Below, one piece after another: positions 16,248 to 26,701 of a stretch of 43,251 bases of DNA. How positions within the stretch are numbered: the first letter of the stretch is position 1; each line of letters starts with the position of its first letter. A program made the translations under genes and the position numbers. The notes under the pieces were generated by a model that saw only the letters and a program-made list of their open reading frames with translations, was not told where the DNA came from and did not search any database. Origin of the DNA: Actinomycetota bacterium (lineage in GTDB: Bacteria; Actinomycetota; Acidimicrobiia; IMCC26256; PALSA-610); contig SXHN01000080.1 in assembly GCA_005773635.1 (NCBI GenBank), positions 1 to 43,251 of the forward strand, read 5' to 3'.

Positions 16248-17032
16248 GTCTTGTTCGAATACGAGCCGTAATGTTGCGCCACTGGATTGTGCTGCGCCGC
16301 GCGCCTCACCGTTGGTTCGAAATTTCATTTTGGCCGGTAATGGATGTGCTGCTCTGGGGCTCCGTTGGCGCATACGTCAAACAACAAACTCCAGGTTCAC
16401 AAGCTGGAACTGTCTACCTACTTGCTGGCATCGTGATGTTTTGGACCTTCACCCAAGCACAATTTTCCATCGCGCTCGGAGTGAACGAAGAGACGTGGAC
16501 CAGAAACATCCTCAACGTCATGACAACACCTGTGAAAGAAGTGGAGTACATCGTCGGCATAGCGTTGTTTGGCCTGCTCAAACTCGCTCTATGTTTGTTA
16601 ACACTCACCGCCTCTACGATCGTCTTCTTCGGTTTCGACCTCTCCGATGTGGGTTGGAGCGTGATTCCTATCGTTGCCCTGCTACTCATCAACGGCTGGG
16701 CGCTAGCACTGATGGTCGTTGGGCTCGTCTTGCGATTTGGACAGAGCGCGGAAATTCTGATTTGGGGCTTCAACTACGTGATCATGGCCTTTTCAGGGGT
16801 GATGGTTCCGTCGTCATCGCTGCCTTCGGGGCTGCGAATCGTGGCGCAGCAGTTGCCCACAACTCGGGCGTTCGCTGCGCTACGCGCCGTACTCGATGGC
16901 AAACCACTCCCGTGGGGAATGCTCGGACTTTCGCTCATTGGCTCGCTGGTGTTTCTCGCCGGAGCAATCGCGTTTTCGAGTTGGCTGCTCGCAGTTTTTC
17001 GCAAGCGTGGGTTCGTCACTCGCTATTCGTGA
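16244..17032 (+). CDS. ABC-2 exporter permease subunit
   Basis: 262 residues with about six membrane helices (for example 28-43, 58-77, 103-130, 138-163, 168-190, 230-252) in the ABC2_membrane arrangement. The cytoplasmic N-terminus MSLVRIRAVMLRHWIVLRRAPHRWFE is typical. ATG overlaps the ATPase stop. It forms the translocation pore of the exporter; substrates of the family include antibiotics, lipids and polysaccharides. Confidence 0.9.
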   Translation: MSLVRIRAVMLRHWIVLRRAPHRWFEISFWPVMDVLLWGSVGAYVKQQTPGSQAGTVYLLAGIVMFWTFTQAQFSIALGVNEETWTRNILNVMTTPVKEVEYIVGIALFGLLKLALCLLTLTASTIVFFGFDLSDVGWSVIPIVALLLINGWALALMVVGLVLRFGQSAEILIWGFNYVIMAFSGVMVPSSSLPSGLRIVAQQLPTTRAFAALRAVLDGKPLPWGMLGLSLIGSLVFLAGAIAFSSWLLAVFRKRGFVTRYS

Positions 17033-17044
17033 TCTAATCAACCC

Positions 17045-18265
17045 ATGCCACAGTTCGTTGACACGCTGCGCTCGGTCTTGCAATTTCAACCGCGAGAGAG
17101 CGACGCGGATCTTCGACGGTTGCGCAAAGCCGCGAATGTCGAAGACCTCCGCACCATGGCTCGACGCCGCCTACCACGAGGGGTGTTCGACTACATCGAT
17201 GGTGGCGCCGATGCCGAAGTCAGTTTGCATCGCAATTCGCAGGCGTTTCGAGACCTCGAGTTCAAACCAAGAGTGCTCTGCGATGTGGCATCCATCGAAA
17301 TCAGCTCCCAACTACTCGGCCGACCTGTCGCCGCTCCGTTCGCGCTCGCGCCGACCGGCTTTACTCGCATCGCCGACCCTCAAGGCGAGCTCGCAGTGGC
17401 TCGTGCGGCGCGCCGAGCACAACTCCCCTACACGCTCTCGACATTGAGCACTCGCTCTATCGAGGAGGTCGCGGCTGCAAACAGTGGGAGCAAGTGGTTT
17501 CAGGTCTATATGTGGCGCGATCGAACGGTCGTGAAATCGATGCTCGACCGCGCCGCTGCGTGCGGGTACGAAGCCGCGATGCTCACAGTCGACACCGCCG
17601 TCTTCGGAAAACGCGATCGCGATGCGAGGCGCGGATTCGCATTGCCTCCGAAGATTGGGCCGTCCACGCTGATCGACGGCGCGCTGCACCCTCGCTGGAC
17701 ACTCGACTTATTGCGCAACGAACCAATTCTGTTTTCCAACCTGATTGGCGCCGATGTCAGCGACGGCACCGAAGCCGTTCAACTCGCAGATATCAGCGCG
17801 CAGTTCGATCAAAGTGTCACTTGGGACGACATTGGGTGGCTGCGCGACAACTGGCAGGGCTCAATCATTCTCAAAGGTATCCAGACCGTCGCCGACGCCG
17901 AATTAGCGGCTAGCCACAACGTCGATGCCATTGCGCTGTCCAACCACGGCGGACGCCAACTCGACGGCTCCCCAGCGCCAATCACACTCGTCCAACCGGT
18001 TGCCGAAGCTGTGGGCGGCAACATCGACATCATCTGCGACGGTGGAATCCGTCGAGGAAGCGACATCGTCAAGGCAATCGCCCTTGGTGCGACTGCATGC
18101 ACGATTGGGCGTGCCTACCTCTACGGGCTCGCGGCAGCAGGCGAACGCGGCGTCGACCACGTCCTCGAAATGCTGCGCACCGACATGCTCCGCACGATGG
18201 CACTTATCGGCGCCCGAACCCTCAACGACCTCACCCCTGGCCTCATTGCTCAACACCACCCATAG
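17045..18265 (+). CDS. FMN-dependent alpha-hydroxy-acid dehydrogenase (LldD-like)
   Basis: 406 residues. Active-site set of the family is complete: Y50 (DYIDGGAD), Y155 (QVYMW), D183 (TVDT), K277 (ILKGI), H301 and R304 (SNHGGRQLD), plus the FMN phosphate loop DGGIRRGSDIVKAIALGA. Oxidises an L-2-hydroxy acid such as lactate to the 2-oxo acid. It starts 12 nt after the permease stop, so it is probably transcribed with the exporter; no mycofactocin genes are nearby and the sequence lacks MftD features. The SNHGG motif and length fit lactate or mandelate dehydrogenases; the substrate remains open. Confidence 0.9.
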   Translation: MPQFVDTLRSVLQFQPRESDADLRRLRKAANVEDLRTMARRRLPRGVFDYIDGGADAEVSLHRNSQAFRDLEFKPRVLCDVASIEISSQLLGRPVAAPFALAPTGFTRIADPQGELAVARAARRAQLPYTLSTLSTRSIEEVAAANSGSKWFQVYMWRDRTVVKSMLDRAAACGYEAAMLTVDTAVFGKRDRDARRGFALPPKIGPSTLIDGALHPRWTLDLLRNEPILFSNLIGADVSDGTEAVQLADISAQFDQSVTWDDIGWLRDNWQGSIILKGIQTVADAELAASHNVDAIALSNHGGRQLDGSPAPITLVQPVAEAVGGNIDIICDGGIRRGSDIVKAIALGATACTIGRAYLYGLAAAGERGVDHVLEMLRTDMLRTMALIGARTLNDLTPGLIAQHHP

Positions 18266-18367
18266 AGCACGAACGAGACGCGCCCAGCAGCACCGTTTTG
18301 ACCCACTCCGGTACAAGTGTCACAGTTTGGGACTTGAGCAAGTGGTCAGCGAGAGAAAGGCACCAAT

Positions 18368-20626
18368 GTGAGATTTCGGAATCCGCTCCGCATGCGGCGT
18401 GGCGATGCTCACGACTACTCGGTATCAGCACCGGAGACGCCAATCGATATCGCGCCCAACCAACCGTTCCGTGGCGACATCCAGGGACTACGCGCGATCG
18501 CGGTTTTGGTTGTAGCACTCAATCACGCGGGTGTGACGCAGTTAAGCGGCGGCTATGTCGGTGTCGATGTCTTCTTCGTTATTTCCGGTTTCCTTATTAC
18601 GGGGCTACTGCTTCGTCGCAGCGCGCGTGACCGCAAGGTTGGATTTGGCGAATTTTACGCGGCGCGAGCGCGGCGCATCCTGCCGATCGCCACATTCACG
18701 TTGATCGCCACCACGGTCGCGTCGTGGTATTTCCTCAACTTTATTCGCGCCCAGTCTGCATTCCGCGATTCGATTTGGGCAACCTTCTTCGCCGCAAACG
18801 TTCGATTCTCGCGCATCGGCACCGACTACTTCGCAAGCGCTGAACCGAAGTCTCCGATTCAGCATTTCTGGTCGCTCGCCGTCGAAGAGCAGTTCTACTT
18901 GCTATTTCCTCTCATTGTCATGGCATCGTTGTTTGTGTTCCGAAAGGATGCGCTGTTCCACTACGACGACAACGGCCATCGACGCCGCGGACGTTTCGCT
19001 CGCCAAGACGTCGACCGGGCTGCGATTCGTCGGCTCACCCTGGCCTTGACAATCTTGGTCATCACCTCTTTGGCATGGTCAGTGTACGAAACGTCACAGA
19101 ATCCCGCGGCTGCGTACTTCTCTGCACTTACACGAGGTTGGGAGTTGGGCGTCGGTGCACTCGTCGCAGTCGGAGCCACGCTGCTCGCACGCATTCCTGC
19201 AGTTGCGCGAGCGATGCTCAGTTGGCTCGGGCTCGCGATCATTTTTGCGAGTGTCGTTGTCATGAATGAGTCAACCGCGTTTCCTGGATATCTTGCTGCA
19301 ATTCCCGTGGCAGGTGCGGCACTAGTAATTATTGGTGGACTGGGCGAAGGCCACCCGTTGGGTGCCAAATTGATCCTTTCGGCGCAACCCCTACGATTCA
19401 TTGGCGACGTGTCGTATTCCTTTTACATGTGGCACTGGCCGATCCTGATCATCGCTACGCAGCGAGCTGGCGAGCGTCTGTCGGTCACCGACGGGTTGCG
19501 ACTTTTGACCTTGGCATTCGCCATCAGCGTGGTGACCTACTTCGTGATCGAACAACCGCTGCATCGAGGAAAATTGCTCAGCGGCACGCGGCGGGGTTTA
19601 ACAGTATGGCCAATAGCGATCTCCACCGTGCTCGTTGCAGCGATCGTGGGGTTACAAGCCGTGCAGCGAGAAATAGATCGTCGCACTGTCCCGGTCGCGA
19701 TCGCATCAACGACCACGACTCGCGGAAATACTTCGGGGACCACCGTGCCCGCCGACACGACTAACACCCCATCGACGCTGCCCGTTACTGGCCCAACATC
19801 CCCGTATGAACAGGCAGTCGAAGCCAGTACAACCTCTGAGCGTCTTGGTACTCCGATTCCGTTGAAGCTCAACCCACCGGTCCAGTCGCTCGCGGATGGG
19901 TTGTACGACCCGAAGTCATGCAGCCCCGGATTCGGGGCGACAACATCGAGCGACATCTGTCATCTCGGAGACCCCGATGCCACGAGAAAGCTAGTGCTGT
20001 TCGGTGATTCGCACGCTCGCATGTGGGTGACACCTATCGCCGACTATGCCAAGACCAACAACTGGGATCTCATCCCACTGTTCAAAGAGGGGTGCGTCGC
20101 TTCCAACATCGGCAGTGGTGACGACAAGAACCGACCTGCATGTGAGGCGTGGCAACGGTGGGCATTCGATCAGGTCGAGCAGCTCCAACCGGATGCTGTG
20201 GTCATCGCGCACAGCTACTCTGAATCCGCGAGATTTGGCGACGAAATTCAAGCAGGTTCAGTGGCCACGGTTCAACGTGAAGTCGCCGCTATATCCAAGC
20301 ACGCTGAGCGCGTTGTAATCCTGGGCGACATTCCGTTTTTAGACCGCAATCCCATCGACTGTCTCCTCGCGAACAACGCGAAGTTCGGCGACTGCGTGAC
20401 CGAAATCAGCAGCTCACTCGACTACCTCGAAAACGCGATGCAACAGACCGCCACCGACAATAGCGCTCGGTTCGTTTCGACCCGACCGTGGTTCTGTGCT
20501 GGCACAAGTTGTCCGACAGTAATCGGCGACGTCATTGCATACCGAGATAAAAGTCACGTCTCGCCGGTATATGCCGCGCTACTTACGCCGGCACTCACCG
20601 ATGTGTTCAATTCGGTGCTGCAATAG
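18368..20626 (+). CDS. Membrane O-acyltransferase (acyltransferase-3 plus SGNH domain, OatA-like)
   Basis: 752 residues from GTG 18368 (GAAAGG about 7 nt upstream). Residues 34-420 are an acyltransferase-3 domain with about ten helices and the motifs GVDVFFVISGFLITGLL, FYAARARRILP and HFWSLAVEEQFYLLFP. A Thr/Ser-rich linker (about 445-490) leads to an extracellular SGNH esterase-like domain: GDSHARMW at about 546, ending in DKSHVSP near 726-731 (the Asp-His pair). Such proteins move an acetyl or other acyl group across the membrane and O-acylate cell-surface glycans. Monocistronic. Confidence 0.92.
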   Translation: MRFRNPLRMRRGDAHDYSVSAPETPIDIAPNQPFRGDIQGLRAIAVLVVALNHAGVTQLSGGYVGVDVFFVISGFLITGLLLRRSARDRKVGFGEFYAARARRILPIATFTLIATTVASWYFLNFIRAQSAFRDSIWATFFAANVRFSRIGTDYFASAEPKSPIQHFWSLAVEEQFYLLFPLIVMASLFVFRKDALFHYDDNGHRRRGRFARQDVDRAAIRRLTLALTILVITSLAWSVYETSQNPAAAYFSALTRGWELGVGALVAVGATLLARIPAVARAMLSWLGLAIIFASVVVMNESTAFPGYLAAIPVAGAALVIIGGLGEGHPLGAKLILSAQPLRFIGDVSYSFYMWHWPILIIATQRAGERLSVTDGLRLLTLAFAISVVTYFVIEQPLHRGKLLSGTRRGLTVWPIAISTVLVAAIVGLQAVQREIDRRTVPVAIASTTTTRGNTSGTTVPADTTNTPSTLPVTGPTSPYEQAVEASTTSERLGTPIPLKLNPPVQSLADGLYDPKSCSPGFGATTSSDICHLGDPDATRKLVLFGDSHARMWVTPIADYAKTNNWDLIPLFKEGCVASNIGSGDDKNRPACEAWQRWAFDQVEQLQPDAVVIAHSYSESARFGDEIQAGSVATVQREVAAISKHAERVVILGDIPFLDRNPIDCLLANNAKFGDCVTEISSSLDYLENAMQQTATDNSARFVSTRPWFCAGTSCPTVIGDVIAYRDKSHVSPVYAALLTPALTDVFNSVLQ

Positions 20627-20631
20627 ATCAG

Positions 20632-20650
20632 GCGCGTATCTACGCGCTTT
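20632..20650. terminator. Bidirectional terminator between convergent genes
   Basis: GCGCGTA-TC-TACGCGC (20632-20647) followed by TTT on the plus strand. It lies in the 23-nt gap between the acyltransferase stop and the stop of the minus-strand SRPBCC gene. The T-run is short. Confidence 0.6.
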
Positions 20651-21102
20651 CAGGCTTCGAGCGCGGCTTTCATGCGTTCTAGGGTTTTCTGCATGCCCTT
20701 CGTCATTGCCGCAGGGCGACGCAACACCGTTTCGTATAGAAACTTCTGCATGCCCGGCTCGGACGCATAGCTGTACGACTCCGTGACTTTCGTGGCAGTA
20801 CCGTTCGCCTCTAGTTCGTAACGCCACGTCGTATAACCCTCCGCAGCAAATTCGAAAACTTTGCCGGGTTCGCACGCAGTGATCTCTGAAGTCGTCGTCC
20901 ACCTCTTGGCAGTGATCGGACCAATGCTGGCGGAGTTGTCTCCTTCGAATTTCACGCCCACGGCTGGCCCAGTTGCGCCACCCACCCAACGGCACGCATG
21001 ACACTCCGGACTCCATTCACCCGTCCGTGTGACGTCGGCTATCAGTGCAAATACTTCGTCGGGCGCCCGATTGATAACAACACTTGCAGACCCTTGAGGC
21101 AT
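20650..21102 (-). CDS. SRPBCC-family (polyketide cyclase/START-like) protein
   Basis: 150 residues. ATG 21102 preceded by AAAGGTAGGT. The helix-grip fold starts ASVVINRAPDEVFALIADVTRTGEWSPE and ends with a long C-terminal helix RRPAAMTKGMQKTLERMKAALEA, the standard layout of the polyketide_cyc2 group. It probably binds or modifies a hydrophobic ligand; the actual function is unknown. Convergent with the acyltransferase; divergent from the MFS gene. Confidence 0.85.
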   Translation of the reverse strand: MPQGSASVVINRAPDEVFALIADVTRTGEWSPECHACRWVGGATGPAVGVKFEGDNSASIGPITAKRWTTTSEITACEPGKVFEFAAEGYTTWRYELEANGTATKVTESYSYASEPGMQKFLYETVLRRPAAMTKGMQKTLERMKAALEA

Positions 21103-21160
21103 GTCGACCTACCTTTATTCATCGAGGACTCACCAGGTCGGACCCTAACCTCACCGCACC

Positions 21161-22429
21161 ATGTTAGGGAGTGCTGGATTCCATAAAGTCCGTTCCGGCC
21201 CCGCAACAGCCACCCTCCGCCGAATTTTTCAATCACTCGACACCCGCAATTATCGGCTGTACTTTGCCGGAGACTTGGTCTCGCATGTGGGCGGATGGAT
21301 GCAAACTATGGCTGAGGCTTGGTTGGTACTCACCCTCACCAACAATGGCGCAGCCGTCGGCGCAACGTTCGCATTCCGGTTCTTACCAGTCGCGCTGTTC
21401 GGCCTCTGGGGCGGCGCCATTGCAGATCGGTTCGATCGCCGCAATCTCCTGATCGTCACCCAAATGATCGCTGCACTCCTCGCCATCGCCTTGTGGCTCA
21501 TCGTTTGGCAAGGCCGAGTAGCGGTCTGGATGGTCTACGCACTCGGCGTCAGTTTGGGTTTCGTGATTGTGATCGATGAACCGGCACGCCACGCATTCGT
21601 CGAAGAAATGGTTGGCCCCGAGCGTGTCGCCAACGCCGTGGCGCTCACCAGCGCCGTTGGAAATTCCGCGCGGATAACTGGGCCTGCGCTGGCAGGCCTG
21701 CTCATAGGGCAGGTTGGAGTTGAGTGGGTGTTTTTCCTCAACGGAATTTCATTTCTGGCCGTCGTCATTGCATTGTTCGCGATGGACACAAGATCGCTTC
21801 ACAAACCGCTGCGGAGAGCGCAACGCCCTTCGGTACGCGAAGGCATTCGCTATGCATGGCGCATTCACGCGATCCGCCCCACAATCATCCTTGTCGCCGT
21901 CGTCGGGACACTGGTCTACAACTTTCCAACGTTTCTGTCACTGATCGCACAGGACACCTTTGGCGGCGGCGCAAGCCTCGCGGGGCTACTCATGGCCATT
22001 CTCGGGATCGGGACGGTAATCGGTGCCTTGTTCGCCGCCCAACGAAAACCTCCGACGACACGCACCACGATTGCAAGTGCGGCCATGCTGGGCACCGCGT
22101 TGCTCATCGCAGTAAGCCTGCCTGGGCGATTGCCCTTCGAGTTGATGCTGATACCGGTAGGCGTACTTGCGGTGTTCTTCGGGTCGTCGGCGAACGCGCA
22201 TCTCCAATCACATTCGTCTCAGGAGTATCGAGGGCGAGTGATGGCGATCTACACGTCGCTCACCCTCGGCACCACGGTGATTGGTGGGCCATTTGTCGGC
22301 TGGATCTGTCAAACCTGGACCCCTCGCGCCGGTATCGCAACGGCAGGCGCAGTGAGCTTGGCCGCCGCCACGGCTCTCCACCTTCACACCAGATCTCGCC
22401 ACCTGCCCGCGACTGCGCCCGTTGATTAG
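21161..22429 (+). CDS. MFS exporter (EntS/MFS_3-like)
   Basis: 422 residues with about 12 predicted membrane helices. MFS signature GGAIADRFDRRNLL between TM2 and TM3 and the repeat SSQEYRGRVMAIYTSLTLGTTVIGG in the second half are typical of the MFS_3 group with enterobactin exporter EntS and small-drug exporters. No Shine-Dalgarno; TAACCT at 21146-21151 lies 9 nt before the ATG, so the leader is at most a few bases. Substrate unknown. Confidence 0.9.
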   Translation: MLGSAGFHKVRSGPATATLRRIFQSLDTRNYRLYFAGDLVSHVGGWMQTMAEAWLVLTLTNNGAAVGATFAFRFLPVALFGLWGGAIADRFDRRNLLIVTQMIAALLAIALWLIVWQGRVAVWMVYALGVSLGFVIVIDEPARHAFVEEMVGPERVANAVALTSAVGNSARITGPALAGLLIGQVGVEWVFFLNGISFLAVVIALFAMDTRSLHKPLRRAQRPSVREGIRYAWRIHAIRPTIILVAVVGTLVYNFPTFLSLIAQDTFGGGASLAGLLMAILGIGTVIGALFAAQRKPPTTRTTIASAAMLGTALLIAVSLPGRLPFELMLIPVGVLAVFFGSSANAHLQSHSSQEYRGRVMAIYTSLTLGTTVIGGPFVGWICQTWTPRAGIATAGAVSLAAATALHLHTRSRHLPATAPVD

Positions 22430-22455
22430 TTCAGCTTTGCTGCGCAACGACCGAG

Positions 22456-22461
22456 TACACT
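22456..22461 (+). promoter_or_regulatory. -10 box TACACT of the leucine leader transcript
   Basis: TACACT is followed by 7 nt and the leader ATG at 22469 with no ribosome site between, so the leader peptide is probably read from a leaderless transcript. Confidence 0.6.
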
Positions 22462-22468
22462 GACTGTG

Positions 22469-22504
22469 ATGCGTTTTTGTCCAACCACCCTCCTGCTTAT
22501 GTAA
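22469..22504 (+). CDS. leuL: Leucine leader peptide (MRFCPTTLLLM)
   Basis: An 11-codon ORF with three consecutive leucine codons (CTC CTG CTT, 22490-22498) just before its stop TAA, directly upstream of leuA and followed by a hairpin and then a terminator hairpin. Leucine starvation would stall a ribosome on these codons and change the folding downstream; this is the known principle of amino-acid attenuation and is reported for actinobacterial leuA. No Shine-Dalgarno; probable leaderless start. Confidence 0.8.
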   Translation: MRFCPTTLLLM

Positions 22505-22530
22505 GGCGAACGCCCACCCGGTGTTCGCCT
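22504..22530 (+). promoter_or_regulatory. Pause hairpin of the leucine attenuator
   Basis: AGGCGAAC (22504-22511) pairs with GTTCGCCT (22523-22530), with extra inner pairs. It begins at the leader stop codon, so a ribosome stalled at the leucine codons would cover or open its 5' arm. Confidence 0.7.
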
Positions 22531-22531
22531 G

Positions 22532-22563
22532 AAGCTCCTGCGCCTGTCGGCCAGGAGCTTTTT
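22532..22563 (+). terminator. Rho-independent attenuator terminator before leuA
   Basis: AAGCTCCTG (22532-22540) pairs perfectly with CAGGAGCTT (22552-22560), an 11-nt loop, followed by T's to give TTTTT. It ends about 60 nt before leuA. CTCCTG of the leucine codons (22490-22495) could also pair with CAGGAG of the 3' arm, an alternative structure; the true antiterminator needs folding. Confidence 0.85.
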
Positions 22564-22565
22564 GA

Positions 22566-24338
<1,773 letters not shown>

Positions 24339-24360
24339 TCCAGACCAAGGGAGCGACACC

Positions 24361-25473
24361 ATGAGAGTTGGAGTTCCTCGCGAAACCAAACTCGACGAGC
24401 ATCGTGTGGCGATCACCCCTGACGGCGTACACGAACTCGTGCGCCACGGTGTCGAGGTTGTTGTCGAATCCGGCGCCGGCGAGGGAAGCTCGATCGACGA
24501 CGATGCGTTTCGCTGTGCTGGCGCGACCATGGTGACGACTGCAGTCGCCGCATGGGAATCCGACTTGGTGTTGAAGGTCAAAGAACCGCAACCGAGCGAA
24601 TTCGCGTTCCTGCGCTCCGACCTGACGTTGTTTACGTACCTTCACCTCGCCGCGTATCCCGAGGTCGCCGACGCTCTGATTCAAGCCAAAACGACTGGCA
24701 TTGCATTCGAGACCGTGCAACTCCCCGATGGTTCGCTGCCCCTCCTCGCACCCATGAGCGAGGTCGCGGGCCGAATGGCGACCCAAGTTGGCGCCCATTT
24801 TCTCGAACGGCGTCACGGTGGCCGAGGCATACTGCTTGGTGGGGCGCCCGGCGTGCGCCCGGCACGAGTGGTTGTCATCGGAGCCGGCAACGTCGGGTGG
24901 AATGCGGCGTGGATTGCACAAGGTATGCAGGCCGAGGTGATACTCCTTGACCGCAACCTCGATCGTTTGCGGTGGGTCGACCAAATTCATCAAGGGCGCA
25001 TTGTCACGCTCGCGTCGAACACTGCCGCGGTCGCCCGAGCCGTTGCCGATGCCGATCTCGTCATTGGTGCCGTCCTTATTCCTGGCGGCCGTGCGCCGAA
25101 AGTGGTCACCGACGTAATGATTCAGGGGATGAAACCGCGCGCGGTAATCGTGGACGTCGCTATCGACCAAGGCGGATGCGTCGAAGGTATCCACGAGACC
25201 ACCCATCGAGATCCAACGTTTGAACACCATGGCGTGCTGCATTACGCCGTTGGCAACATGCCAGGAGCGGTTCCGCATACCTCCACGTACGCATTGACAA
25301 ATGCGACGCTTCCCTACGCCTTGGAGCTTGCAACTGAACGACTGCCTGCGGTACTCCGCCGCCACCCAGAACTCGCGCTTGGTATCAACACCATGCAGGG
25401 CCATGTCACTAACAAAGTGGTTGCTGATTCACTCGGCAAGCCCAACGCCGAACTTGCGAACTTCCTACAGTGA
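24361..25473 (+). CDS. ald: Alanine dehydrogenase
   Basis: 370 residues. ATG 24361 has GGGAG about 8 nt upstream. NAD-dependent reversible deamination of L-alanine to pyruvate and ammonia. Catalytic residues R15 (EHRVA), K74 (KVKEP) and H95 (YLHLAA) are in the family positions; NAD-binding VIGAGNVGWNAA is near 174-185, and GNMPGAVPHTSTYAL is conserved. It starts 22 nt after leuA, in the same direction, and might be read with it; alanine and leucine metabolism both draw on pyruvate. The last bases overlap the possible GTG of the P450. Confidence 0.96.
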   Translation: MRVGVPRETKLDEHRVAITPDGVHELVRHGVEVVVESGAGEGSSIDDDAFRCAGATMVTTAVAAWESDLVLKVKEPQPSEFAFLRSDLTLFTYLHLAAYPEVADALIQAKTTGIAFETVQLPDGSLPLLAPMSEVAGRMATQVGAHFLERRHGGRGILLGGAPGVRPARVVVIGAGNVGWNAAWIAQGMQAEVILLDRNLDRLRWVDQIHQGRIVTLASNTAAVARAVADADLVIGAVLIPGGRAPKVVTDVMIQGMKPRAVIVDVAIDQGGCVEGIHETTHRDPTFEHHGVLHYAVGNMPGAVPHTSTYALTNATLPYALELATERLPAVLRRHPELALGINTMQGHVTNKVVADSLGKPNAELANFLQ

Positions 25474-26672
25474 CCTGCCACAATACAGACGTGACTTCCA
25501 ATCCACTCGACGGCACTGCCGGTCTACCGTACGAGCTTTTTGCCGAGCTGCGCGCGACGTGCCCAGTGTCGACGACTCAAAGTGGCACGACATTTCTTGC
25601 TCGCCATGCCGACGTATTGAATGCGACCAAGAACATCGAGTCGTTTCAGGCCAGTTTTCGCGAGCCGGGCGTGGTGGTACCGCCAGAAGAACAACTGATA
25701 AGCGAAATTCCCGAACCCCGGCACGGCAAAATCCGCAAAATTATCAACTCCGCGATCGCACAACATCGCATCGGACGGGTTGAGCCCTTTGTCTACGAAC
25801 TTTGCAACCGCCTACTCGACGACATCTTGCAACGAGGCGCCGCGGACTTGATCGCCGACTACGTCACACCGATCCCCGCAATGGTGATCGCGCACCTCCT
25901 CGGCGCCGAACCGAATGACCACGCCCTGTTCGCGCAGTGGTCCGATGCAGTAGTGCAATCCACCTACGCAACCAAAAATAGGCGTATCGATGGCGAAGAA
26001 GGTGAAGGACTCCAAGGAGTCGCGCCCGAATTTACGGCGTACCTCGACGCCATGATCGCAGAGCGACGCAGTGCAACAGAGCCACCCGACGATTTCGTGA
26101 CCCGACTACTCAATACGGAGATCGATGGCGCTCGGCTGACCGACATGGAAATGCGGACCCAACTCGCCTTCCTGCTGATGTCCGGCAATGAAACCACTCG
26201 CCATCTCATTGGCAATATGTTGGAAACGATCTGCTGCGACACCGAACTGTTCCAAACGCTGCGCAACGATGGATCGTTGATCACGAGCTTGGTCGAGGAG
26301 TCGTTGCGACACGACCCGCCGATCCATGTTCTTATGCGCGACTGCATCAAGGAGACAACGATCAACGGCATCACGATCCCCGTCGGAGACAAGGTCGCGT
26401 TCGGGCTCGCATCAGCAAATCGCGACGAGTTGGTATATCCAGAACCCGAACGGTTTCGACTCGACCGCGACCACGCGCGCGACCACTTGGCGTTTGGTGG
26501 CGGGCCACATATTTGCCCAGGAGCCTCCCTGGCCCGCCTCGAGGGCCGCATCACGATCGAGGTATTCGTCCGTCGCGTCGCGACCGCGGAGGTTTCGGGG
26601 GGCTACAAGCGAGTCCCGGTGCCGGTTTTTTGGGCCAACGGACCCAAGCACCTCCCAGTATCACTCTCCTAG
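25470..26672 (+). CDS. Cytochrome P450 (second)
   Basis: 400 residues if GTG 25470, overlapping the ald stop (GTGA), is used; GTG 25491 is an equally plausible start and neither has a good ribosome site. I-helix SGNETT at 238-243, K-helix ESLR (277-280), heme loop FGGGPHICPG at 342-351 with ligand C349. Not closely similar to the P450 at 5507-6694 outside motifs, so probably a different family. Soluble, needs ferredoxin partners not encoded here. Substrate unknown. Confidence 0.92.
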   Translation: MTCHNTDVTSNPLDGTAGLPYELFAELRATCPVSTTQSGTTFLARHADVLNATKNIESFQASFREPGVVVPPEEQLISEIPEPRHGKIRKIINSAIAQHRIGRVEPFVYELCNRLLDDILQRGAADLIADYVTPIPAMVIAHLLGAEPNDHALFAQWSDAVVQSTYATKNRRIDGEEGEGLQGVAPEFTAYLDAMIAERRSATEPPDDFVTRLLNTEIDGARLTDMEMRTQLAFLLMSGNETTRHLIGNMLETICCDTELFQTLRNDGSLITSLVEESLRHDPPIHVLMRDCIKETTINGITIPVGDKVAFGLASANRDELVYPEPERFRLDRDHARDHLAFGGGPHICPGASLARLEGRITIEVFVRRVATAEVSGGYKRVPVPVFWANGPKHLPVSLS

Positions 26673-26701
26673 GGTGAAACCGGCTGGGCCTCACAAGAAA
26701 G

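Noticed and set aside
18318-18344. TGTCACA upstream of the acyltransferase gene, like the ECF41 -35 element.
   Set aside because: No CGTC follows at 16 nt (the bases are AGTG), so it is not an ECF41 promoter by the motif used here.
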